Positions 1 to 9,317 of a stretch of 26,972 nt of DNA are shown here, one piece after another. Both the position numbers and the translations under genes were made by a program. The stretch comes from Saccoglossus kowalevskii (Eukaryota; Hemichordata; Enteropneusta; Harrimaniidae). Location: NCBI RefSeq assembly GCF_000003605.2, contig NW_003110481.1, forward strand, positions 41,127-68,098. The letters are read 5' to 3'. Below the pieces are notes generated by a model. It made no database searches. It saw only the letters and a list, made by a program, of their open reading frames with translations, and was not told the origin of the DNA. Numbering within the stretch: position 1 is the first letter of the stretch; each line of letters begins with the position of its first letter.

Positions 1-263
1 AGCTCGGACCCTAAATTTTCGCTCATTTCATGGCCACTGTTCCTCCTTAATCTATCAATATCTTCACGCATAGTAACCATGTCGTCTTCTATATTATTCA
101 TTCTCCCTTCAAACAGCTCAAAGCGCTTATTTATGTTTTCTAATACATTGGAAATGCCCCGCAATTGACCTTCCATTGTGTCCTTTAGTTGTTTAATGTC
201 CTGTCGTACTGGGTCGTCTAAATTCGATTTACTTCTCAAATTGATATTTAATTTCTTCAAAGA
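1..263 (-). CDS. Partial coiled-coil protein (retroelement ORF1-like?), runs off the left edge
   Basis: A minus-strand frame stays open from a stop at 264-266 to the first base of the window, so at least 87 codons are open and the rest lies outside. The first ATG is at 174-176; upstream codons are open too, so an exon boundary is possible (an 'aatttag' acceptor-like string ends about 35 bases before that ATG). The stretch 'DIKQLKDTMEGQLRGISNVL' is followed by regularly spaced I, L, F and M residues in a field of E, D, K, R and N, the heptad pattern of a long coiled coil. It continues through 'RMNNIEDDMVTMREDIDRL'. Such coiled coils occur at the N-terminus of LINE ORF1 proteins and in many host proteins; nothing here decides between them. 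No catalytic domain is visible. Composition is more protein-like than other frames in the window. Confidence 0.4.
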
Positions 264-310
264 TTAATTATTGTCAAGAGTCCCAAAATAAAGACGCTAA
301 AACGTACTGT

Positions 311-345
311 CACACTCTAGTGTGGGTTATGGTTACCATAACACA
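311..345. repeat. Two adjacent short palindromes
   Basis: CACACT-CT-AGTGTG at 311-324 is followed directly by GTTATGG-TTA-CCATAAC (326-342), whose arms extend a little further through TGTG and ACA. Each could form a small hairpin or serve as a dimer-binding site. They lie just upstream of the minus-strand coiled-coil frame. No function can be assigned. Confidence 0.5.
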
Positions 346-740
346 TAACAGAACATAACATTGACTCACAATGTACAAATGAGTGTGAGAAGAGATTATA
401 GACTGGCTCAGTTAATAACAACACAATGTAATTAATACAGATAAAAATCATGGTAAGTTCTCACCAAATAATAGTTGGCTAGATTTGCCTAGTAACACAG
501 TACGGTAACACATTTAGTGCTCTAAATTAGAGTGTGTTTCATCTGACAATATGCTAATTGTCTTCAAATTGGCTTCGCACATTTCTAACTCTACAAAGGA
601 TATAAAGTGCTTGAGTATATCTTTCCATATAATATTCAGGTAACAACAGAAGAACTCATAGAGCATGTCTGATACACTATGAAACAAGAACATTAAGGTA
701 GCACGTTTATTGTCATTGGTTGTGGTTATGGTATGTATGG

Positions 741-840
741 TATATAAAAGCTGCACAACAGATACTAACATAACATTTTAACGTGGTTGTTCGTACTTTG
801 ATACGAGTGACGTCAGTTCACAATACAGCTCATGACGTCA
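741..840 (+). promoter_or_regulatory. TATA box followed by two perfect CRE sites
   Basis: A TATATAAAAG string at about 741-750 matches a strong metazoan TATA box on the plus strand. Downstream are two perfect TGACGTCA octamers (808-815 and 833-840), 25 bp apart start to start; this is the palindromic CREB/ATF site. A CRE usually sits upstream of the TATA box, so this order is not canonical for a plus-strand promoter, and the CREs could instead serve a minus-strand start. A 15-codon frame begins with the ATG at 831 and holds no recognisable domain. TATA-like strings are common in AT-rich DNA; the CRE pair is the stronger signal. Confidence 0.3.
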
Positions 841-3800
841 GAAGAATTAACTTATGCACTTAAGCGAGTTGAAATTTGAGAGAGCAAAAGAGAAGACATC
901 CGTCAGTAAATAGCCATCGATACATCATCCCACTAAACACAAACAAACCCCGTATCTCATATTTTGTGTATATGACTAGCCAACACATCACGTACACACC
1001 TTGGGTCTCACATCTCATGGACGACTTACCAACATGTCACACAAATTCTTGATCTCACACCCTCTATTGAGTGACCAGACAGTACATTACACATCTCTTA
1101 AAGACTAAACAAAATTCAATTATTTGATAATACCATTCTTCTCAACCATTGCGGCGGAAACCCTCAATACGCATTGGTATCATGTCTACTTTGAATGAAA
1201 AAAAAGAATTAACTTTTATTGACTTATCGATCTCTTATATATCTATTAGAACCATGGACAATAAACATAACACTGGTTAAATTATTATTGTTATATAATC
1301 AATCGCAAACGCATAATTGAATCATGTAAAACAAGCTGTCTATTTTTCTAGGAAACTTCCAACATCCATTAATAACATAATGTTATTATAACATATGCAT
1401 ATTTTCATATGCTGCTTTTATTTGGCTTCAATGTATATTAGACTTTTTGTTCAAATAACAGGTGTCCTCCGACTTATGTAAATAGGTTATGTGAGTTAGA
1501 CGGTACTTCCTTTCGTGATATTTACACAACTTGTAATACTTAATACGTTGAATATAATGTTATCGTATGTTGGTGGCGAGGGTTAATAACTTACAACAGG
1601 ATAAGTGAAAGAAGGTAGAACTAGACAATTTGTGGGTGGATGGAGGCAATAAGAAGTGAACAAATGTTGAATCCATAAACACGAGACATGCATCAACAGC
1701 GATCAAATGTATATAAAGATCCTGACAGCTGCCTTATTATCATGATAGATACACTGTTGTCCTCGCAGACAAAGCTTCCAACAAAATAATGTTCGTTTGT
1801 ATGTTATATAATCGTGAAGGCCCTATTAAATAAAAACCTTAGACATAAAAGTAATTCTCCTTAGGAAAGATTCTTGCTAATTTCAGATTGTTTACGAAAT
1901 ACGCAAACATACGTAATAAAAACATGGAATACCTATATTGGATACCCATAATACATAAACCACTATACAAAGATATATTACTGGATACCCTAAATATACA
2001 ACCATGGAGTTGGGTGAACTATCATCAAGTGTGGCTCTAAAAATATAAATACTTTAATTTTAGTTTATTTCCGTCTTTTACATAAATAAATGACAATAAT
2101 TACAGTCAGAATATATGAATAGTTATAGAGTGAGGTTATAAAAGCTCCATAAACCACATTCCCAAGTAAAATTGCTTAGCGCTACAAAGAAGTCATGTAG
2201 AAAAGCCTCAAATAGTTTTGAAAAAACAGATGTGATTATGCAAAATATGGTAGATACTCAAAACAGAATTTAAAGTACCATAATTTAACTATACTGGATT
2301 AAAATGACTAAAATGCATTTTTAAAACAATTAACTAGTTATATTTAAATTTATATAACAATTTATGGTTTTGATAGAATTTTAATTTCATTTCAGAGATT
2401 TAAACCAGCAAAAAGTTTTGTTTTTACTGAATGCTTTTGGTAGCTTTGGTCAATTATTATTTCAAATATTATAATCATTGTTCATACGGAACAAATAATG
2501 AACAAATCACCGGCGTAACAAATTGTTCATATATTTAATATTACATGAGTATATTATTGTTTTATCTGTACGCGTATTGTTATTGAATACGGAAATATTT
2601 CATGTGGGGATTACTGTTGAACATGGAACTGATACTATGCCAAATTATTGACTAATATTATTTCTAAAATTAGCAACTGATAAATAAATTTGAACTTTAA
2701 TGTTAAAATTGAACTTTGTCGAAAACAAGTAAAATAGAATCGGAACGACAGTTTTTTGTCAATATCGACAATGAACACGCATGTTACTGAAAGGTGGTCA
2801 AAACCTTAACCAAGTTTTAAAAAGTGATGTTATTGTTGGATTCAGAGTTGGGCTTATCTATGTAGAGAGAACGTCGACCTTCAGCGTCAATGGCCTCGAC
2901 ACTGTAAGCAGAACACGTCCCCTGTTACGTCACAACGAAGTGTTCCTGTAATGTCATATATCTGTTACACACAAGTCGTTCAAGTATGTTTGACAGTACA
3001 GCGCATTTTCACAGATTGGAATGTCTCTCATTGTTGTTTATTATTTTATCATCAAGATTAACTGGCGTAAAATGCAGAGATGGTTTATAAGTACCTCTCA
3101 GATACTATAAGATCCGATATTGACAAAGAATTTATTAAAACCATGAAATAGCAGATGGAGTATTCAATACTTCAATATTTTTAGTACCGCACTTCCTGTA
3201 ACTATGTATTATGGTTTCTATTAAGAATTGTGTTTTTTCAATATTACATGCGATTCATTCATTATGTTATTTGAATGTAATAATGATTTTTTATCTTTTC
3301 TAATTTGGGGTTTTAGTTTGTTTTTTTATCTACTTATGTTATTCAGAGCGGGAAATGTTAAATATTTGCAATATAATATGTTTTTGTGAATATTACATTG
3401 TTACAATATTTCAATATATGAAAAATTTGTGTTTACTTTTCATTTGCCTGGAGGTGTAACATGTGGAAATCTCTGTTCAAATATAAGTACTTGTAATTTT
3501 TGCAATATTATATTACAGCACGTTTTTTACAGTTAGGTTAGTTCGCTCCTATTAAAAACATACTCATAAATCCTGAATATCCAGCGTGTGAAATAAAAAT
3601 GTAGGCTCCCCGAGCTAAATTTTCCACAGAACGACCCCAAAAATCGATGAAAAATGTGTTTTGAGTCGTTTATCTAAGGTAGAAACACTCCATTATATCT
3701 AAATAAATTATATGTAGTGTTATGAAAATATTGAATATTAGTATAAGTAATCCCATGGCACAGTGTTTTCATGTAGATTCTTATCGTTAATGTTCCAAAA

Positions 3801-4206
3801 TGACTGTTTTTATGAATATCTCTGTGAATATTTTCCTGTTAAATATGAATGACTTGTATGTATGTCAACCATCACACAAGAACTTTCGAATTATTTACTG
3901 TGATCAATTTGTTTCTGTGTTCTAATGGTAATGAACTAGTTTAACTGTTGAGGGACTAATTGGGGGTAGTGTCTGTAAAATGTTGCTGCTCTGTTGTTGC
4001 TAATGTGTGGTTTGACCTAATAGAAACAAGGAAATGGCAACTTTTATTCGTTACTAAGACACCTAATACTGTTTTTCGATAATTTATGATACTTTTCAAA
4101 TTCACGATTAGAATAATTGATTAGGGGTTGTTAGGTGATCTACATAATGTAACGTTTTACTCGGTTTATCTTTGAATGTAATGTATATTTATGTGAAATT
4201 CAATGA
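841..4206. other. Gene-free AT-rich stretch
   Basis: No open frame above about 60 codons, no recognisable protein fragment and no RNA gene. A TATATAAAG string lies near 1709. An 8-bp inverted pair ATGAACAA/TTGTTCAT spans 2498-2530, with a third copy of the arm at 2479. Between 3165 and 3530 variants of 'CAATATTACA' recur but do not form a clear array. Probably intergenic or intronic. Confidence 0.6.
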
Positions 4207-4238
4207 TGAATGAATGAATGAATGAATGAATGAATGAA
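4207..4238 (+). repeat. (TGAA)8 microsatellite
   Basis: Eight uninterrupted TGAA units. The plus-strand frame that begins at 4230 starts inside this repeat and has no protein-like features, so it is not called as a gene. Confidence 0.97.
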
Positions 4239-5233
4239 TATAATTTTAATTTTACCATCATCAATTTCCAACACTTTTCCAGCAACATCCCATTCTTCCT
4301 TACCTATGGGGTATACATTTCCGAATTATTGTCCTATGCAAGGCCAGTGACACGTATGTCCGTTTGCAAAACAGTCAAAACTATTAAATTAAGAGTTTTG
4401 TGGAAAGCTTTTTTGCGTGATATAACAATTTGACTATGTTGTGTAGTGTACTTGTCAGTTGCTTTGTTCTTGTGGATTGTTTTGTCGATAATTACCAGTC
4501 GTTTGTTTGAGAGTTTTCTAGAGAGACAAGAGCACTATAGGCGACCTTTTAGAAAAATGCGTTCACTTGATTTGTAATTTTGTATTTTTCCTTTGCATTA
4601 ATTTCTCCAGACAAGGTACTACCTTTTAAAACAGAACAAAATGATATATGACAACAGTTTATCAATTGAATTTTAGCATCAAAATGTTATGCTTAACGTG
4701 AAATAGACAAAATCTAGAGTATTTTCGTATAATACAATCCACATGCAAATTCGTACACCTGACAAGTACACCTCGGGCGGAAACGTCAGCTTACCATATT
4801 GTAATTTGAATCAGGTGAAGGCCCTTGTATCGTATATCAAGACATTGCGAGGTCAAATGCCAAGGCTCTGCAACAAATACCAACCAGGGGGGCAATGTCA
4901 CACCCAGCGGTGTTAACAAACATAAAGTGGAATACACTGAGGAGAATTAAGCACACATGCAGCTTAATAAATACGTCACCCAGTCTGCGGTTTCCGTATT
5001 TATACAATGTACTTGAGTACACTTCTACTGGTGCGTGTCGTTACTGACATTTTCCATATAGCGGATATTATCACACCCCAGCTTCTCGCGAGCATATAAT
5101 GCTTGACTGTGCAATGTTTGGATTCAGTAGCGTGCTCACGTTCCAACATTAGTTTAACCACTCTTTCATTTTGTTTTTGTACAATTATTAAATACCTGTA
5201 GCTAATATATATATATTGCTCTGTGTAAAATGG
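4239..5233. other. Gene-free stretch left of the hAT MITE
   Basis: Only one frame of note: a 61-codon minus-strand frame at 4837-5022 with a hydrophobic segment (LHVCLILLSVFHFMF). It contains a possible 'ttgttgcag' acceptor, but no family is recognisable and the length is within chance. A short TA run lies near 5205. Confidence 0.5.
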
Positions 5234-5241
5234 AGAAACAC

Positions 5242-5363
5242 CAGTGGCGGATCCAGCAAAATGTCTTGGCGGGGGACAAGCTTTGCTTAATATTATGGTG
5301 CGTAAATCGCAGAGAAACTATGCGTAATCCAGATGATATGAATCGTCATGCGTTCCGCCACTG
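5242..5363. mobile_element. 122-bp hAT-type MITE with 8-bp target duplication
   Basis: The element starts CAGTGGCGGA and ends with the exact reverse complement TCCGCCACTG, a perfect 10-bp terminal inverted repeat. It is flanked by identical 8-bp direct repeats AGAAACAC (5234-5241 and 5364-5371). An 8-bp duplication together with CAGTG-type ends is characteristic of the hAT superfamily. At 122 bp it cannot encode a transposase, so it is a non-autonomous miniature element that needed an enzyme supplied elsewhere. The perfect duplication suggests a fairly young insertion. The plus-strand frame at 5348-5542 begins inside the right inverted repeat and is not a gene. Confidence 0.82.
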
Positions 5364-5371
5364 AGAAACAC

Positions 5372-6750
5372 AATCTGAATTTTGTTTCAATTCGTTCCAC
5401 TATCAATGTATCAAGACGTCACAGTAGTGGCGCAGCAAATTATATACACGGTGCGACTCCATCGACTCATAGAGATTTAGACCGAATTGAACATTATATG
5501 TCATCTTCGTCTCTTCGTCATGCCTCTATTAGTATTAGGTAATGCCGCTGGGTTACTAAAAATAAAAACAAAATGGGATCACCAAACAATTTTTGCAGAA
5601 ACATCATGGTAAAAAGTGAAATTTGACCATTTTCATACTTCTATGGTGAGATTATTTATTCATATTTTAATATTTTGCTCGGTAGCAACGTATGAAAAAA
5701 ATCATATATTATTGAAAGGCATTTGATTTAGTCAGTTTGAATGTGTTTGTAAAGTAAATGAGCGGCAATGGCATAATGACTAAATAAGCACAAAAATCAA
5801 CATCGTTGGATGCATTGTATAATAACCAAAAACAGTGACGTAACATCGCGGAAATCGATAACAGGATATTATTGCCCGGATCTAAATAAATCATAAATCA
5901 TAAAAGTACGTGAAATTGAAATCCTATTGTGATTGCCCAAGAGCAAGCATCGGAATATGCTAAAAGCATTGCTTCGAAAACACTGGATAGATCAATAAAT
6001 TATGACTCGTGTTTTTCTTTGATGACACACCGACAAATACAATCGGCAGACATCATGTAGATCGTGTCACTGGGTTGTACCAGTAACCCGGGGCTAAATA
6101 ACTAACGGAAATACGCATAAATCATTGTCATAATATGATATACAGATGAACCAGAAGAGTTGTTAATGCAAAACAAAAACAAAAACAGAATGATGGCAGA
6201 TGTAGACTTTAGATGACAATTTGTGAGCTGACCCCCTTCCGCTTCTGCTGTAAGATATCCCGTACTTTCATTTTTCATTGTATTGAATATATTTACTATT
6301 ACTGTGATACAGCAAGTCAGGACAAAACGATAAAAACAAATTCTCATGAATTTTATAAATTCCAGGGCGGCTTAACAACCGCTGTTTGTGACAACACAAT
6401 CGCGTCACGTGATGATGCTTACAGCCGAGACGAGACTATGACGTCACGCGTTTATACTAGCTGAAATGTGCTCAGTGTTAAGCATATAATAATGTCACAT
6501 TGTTGAAAACCAATTTTTACTTTCGCCTTAGGGCAACTTGGCAAAATCGCTCAGTTACAATGTTAGCATTTATGTTTGGCAATAACACTTTATGTTTCCT
6601 GAGCATTCCATAGTATCATTAATTGTGAAATTGCGTGTTAGAATATATGGGCAGTTGGTTATACAGTCATTATACAATTGTTACGATCACAGACATTATA
6701 TAGTTATTATAATAACGAATTACGTAAGTCCCATAGCACATCATTGCACA
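5372..6750. other. Gene-free stretch between the MITE and the 53-bp repeat
   Basis: Frames of 60-90 codons occur on both strands, overlap each other and show no domain. 'GTAGTGGCGCAGC' near 5425 resembles the MITE end but has no partner. A short hairpin GGGTT...AACCC lies near 6073-6090. A perfect CRE octamer TGACGTCA occurs at 6439-6446, about 35 bases after an E-box (CACGTG). Confidence 0.5.
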
Positions 6751-6909
6751 TGTAAGTGTGTACCCCATGTCATTTTCTTTCAAGGGACACCCGTGTTTAT
6801 TCGTGTAAGTGTGTACCCCATGTCATTTTCTTTCACGGGACACCCGCGTTTATTCGTGTAAGTGTGTACCCCATGTCATTTTCTTCCAAGGGACACCCGT
6901 GTTTATTCG
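6751..6909 (+). repeat. 53-bp tandem repeat, three copies
   Basis: Three head-to-tail units of exactly 53 bp start at 6751, 6804 and 6857. They begin TGTAAGTGTGTACCCCATGT and end GTGTTTATTCG. Units differ by only a few bases: an A to C in 'caaggg', T to C in 'cccgtg', and T to C in 'ctttc'. Such low divergence means recent duplication. The period is not a multiple of three, so frames through it on either strand shift from unit to unit and do not encode a peptide repeat. Confidence 0.97.
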
Positions 6910-7810
6910 TCGGCTCGACGCGGCGTTGAATATTTAGACAAATTGGATACAAAACGTCATAGGCGAGTGTCCTTGATATAGGCTCAGCTGACTGCCGCTG
7001 CATTTCAACTGTACAAGTAATCAACTTTTGACTAGGCTAATTTCTGAACACACTGAGTGGCAAAAGTGATTTTATTTCCCAACAACAAGCGCGTGTAATC
7101 CATCAAATACGGTATAATATCCCATTTAAACGGTTGGTATTTCATTTAATGGCAAACGAAGCAACGAATCGACGTTTTACTGGATAATATATACCGCGCA
7201 TACTCCCATTGGAATTAACGCCATACGTAGTGACTGCTATATCTGAATACGCTCAATCTCCAATGCCCTCGCGGGTCTCATCTGTCGAGTTGCCGCAAGT
7301 AAAAGCGCGGTATAGGCACCTATTAACGATTCATTTGATGCCTCGTATCATTGCAATAAATGTACATTCTAATGTTACGATTTCGCCCTGGGCTCGTACT
7401 TGGACACGCGTCTGTAAAACAACTGCCAAATGACTTTCAAAACAGACTCACGTCTGCTGTAATCATGCCTTAACCATTTATTGTGTAGTAGAACTACATT
7501 AAGTGATTTTCTAATTTATTCAAGCCATAGTTTTATGGTATTACCTCTACTATGAAAATGCTATTACACAGAAATAAAACAAGCTATTTATTTCTCGATA
7601 TCGTACCCAACAATAACGATAAAACGTTAAACTGTTCAGAGAGTTTAATTTAGATGGAACACAGTACAAGAATACTGAAAAAAACGAATATGTGGGACGT
7701 TTTAGTCTGAATGTTTGAAACAACAATATACACACTAAGCATAGTAACTGTATCGGTTCGTTTTCGAATTTCCCTTAGAAAAAGGCCGTCGCGATTGTTT
7801 ACGTTCCGCT
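6910..7810. other. Gene-free stretch with a weak Ig-like exon candidate
   Basis: No supported gene. On the minus strand a pyrimidine-rich stretch ending in 'ttttacag' (7412-7420) is followed by an open frame to 7334 containing 'GEIVTLECTF', which resembles the first-cysteine strand of an immunoglobulin domain. The frame then stops after about 26 codons and no second half is seen. The 74-codon plus-strand frame over the same place has no family resemblance. Confidence 0.35.
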
Positions 7811-7875
7811 CGCGTGCGCATGCGCGTGCGCGTTCGCAATGTCTGGTTGAAAAACCTGTCGTTCGCACTCGTAGT
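7786..7875. promoter_or_regulatory. CpG-dense spot with Z-DNA tract and NRF-1-type palindrome
   Basis: About sixteen CpG dinucleotides fall in some 90 bp, in otherwise CpG-poor AT-rich DNA. Positions 7811-7832 alternate pyrimidine and purine without a break for 22 bp, nearly all C/G, the strongest type of Z-DNA-forming sequence. Inside it TGCGCATGCGCG (7815-7826) matches the palindromic consensus of NRF-1, an activator bound at many animal promoters. A perfect CRE lies 280 bp to the right. A 95-codon ATG frame starts within the tract on the plus strand but shows no known domain. Promoter identity is inferred from motifs only. Confidence 0.35.
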
Positions 7876-8104
7876 TAAAATAACGACATTGTTCGCTGAT
7901 GCTGTACGTGTTATGGGCGATGTTATTAAAATAGCAGATTGCGAGATTTTGATGATCATCAGACGACATTTTTTTCCACCATGGAAATACCAGATAAATA
8001 AATCGAAGCTATCTTGGAAGAGGGGAGAGCATACGGCGTCCTCTGTCCTCCCCTACTACATTCCACGTTTATCACACTTACGCATGCTGGTTGACATTAC
8101 AAAA

Positions 8105-8112
8105 TGACGTCA
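8105..8112. promoter_or_regulatory. Perfect CRE octamer
   Basis: TGACGTCA, the palindromic CREB/ATF site. It is one of four perfect copies in the window, more than base composition alone would give. It could cooperate with the NRF-1-type site to its left. Confidence 0.25.
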
Positions 8113-8564
8113 CAGTACGCGGCTTATATTCGATCACCCAATCTGTGTTATTTCTCATAATTACATATCACGTTACATCACGTGCAACATTTTTAGAGTG
8201 AGTTGTATAGGTTTTTCAAATAATTGTTTTACACTATTTTAGAATTTTCAACTTATATTGAACTCCATAATTCCACAATTGTTCGTATAAAATGACATGC
8301 AAGTATACTATATTCAATATCACAACCCCGGGAGGTGAATAGAAGTTGTTTTATGCAATTCCTAGAAAGATTACCCTGAGCGTGTTCAAAATTGAGCGTC
8401 GGCAGCATAAAGTTAAACGATTTCCGTCAATTAAGTATGTTCACATAACCAAACGAATACTATGAATAATATTTAGCGTAAGACCCCGAATATAACTAGT
8501 TATACATTACTATAATCGGACTATTAGGCTGGTATGTACGCTGTAGATAGGAGATGAGACCATA

Positions 8565-8699
8565 TTGAGCAGAGTGGAGTGGAGTGGAGTCTAGTGTACT
8601 GCAGTGCAGTGCAGTGAAGTACAGTACAGTGGACTTGATTAAATTGGTTTGGGGTGTAGTGTAGTGGAGTGGAGTGGAATGGAGCAGAACAGAGCTGAG
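8565..8699 (+). repeat. Degenerate pentamer minisatellite (AGTGG/CAGTG type)
   Basis: Runs of GAGTG, CAGTG, CAGTA and TAGTG follow each other with a 5-bp period. They are interrupted near 8634-8652 and then resume as AGTGG units that decay into AGCAG and ACAG. The variant units group in blocks, as expected from local slippage. The minus-strand 67-codon frame across it (rich in HST and Q) is a by-product of the repeat. Confidence 0.85.
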
Positions 8700-8772
8700 T
8701 ATTAACCCCAGTAATATAAACGATCAAGGTATTACAATTAAAAATTGTGTTCTTAATATAGACAGAGAAGCC

Positions 8773-9317
8773 CTTGGATTGAGATTATTTAAAATCCAAT
8801 TAAGAGTCCTTAATTAATAATTATGTTTTTTTATATAGATAAGGCCATACTTTTTTTATTCCTTGTTTCTCGAATTTTTATGAGGCAAATTTTTTTGAGG
8901 AGGGCGGAAAAAAAATAAAATTAATTCTTTTTTTTCCATTAGATTTATGTGATTCTCAAAGAATTGTAAGTGACATCATTGATCTGAGAGAAGAAATGAA
9001 ATAAAATGTTATTCCATGTATAATCTTGTTTCTCATCTGCACGAGACTTCGGTACTTTGATCATGATACTCCAACGAAAATGCAACTTGAATTTGTTATG
9101 CGACGGGCGGAAAAAAAAGATAAAAATATTATTTTTCAGTAATTTTTTACACTTAAAATTCTGCGGACGCGAGAAATTACGCTGAAATAAAATTTTATTT
9201 TTAATTCATTTTCGGCTCCTGTTCATCCAGTGGGTTGGCGAAACAAGGGATAATAAAAGCCTGGCCTAAAGAAGCGCTTAGAGTTGGATTCTTTGAAATC
9301 CAATTAGGAGTCATAAC
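8773..9317. mobile_element. Fold-back (inverted-arm) element, MITE-like
   Basis: The two ends are related in two ways. Each has a short hairpin TTGGATT...AATCCAATTA followed by GAGTC (8779-8808 and 9284-9311). Inward, 'AGGCCA...CTTTTTTTATTCCTTGTTTC' (about 8843-8874) recurs as its reverse complement at about 9237-9265. The interior carries two direct copies of GGGCGGAAAAAAAA (near 8903 and 9104). No frame in it resembles a transposase. I infer a non-autonomous fold-back element; exact termini and a target duplication could not be fixed by eye. Confidence 0.45.

Noticed and set aside
514-771. 85-codon minus-strand frame near the left edge
   Set aside because: No recognisable family and length within chance; not linked convincingly to the coiled-coil frame.
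7814-8107. 97-codon plus-strand frame over the CpG-dense spot
   Set aside because: Counted from GTG; the repetitive MRMRVRVR start is a product of the alternating tract and no domain is visible. Overlapping minus-strand frames are equally long.
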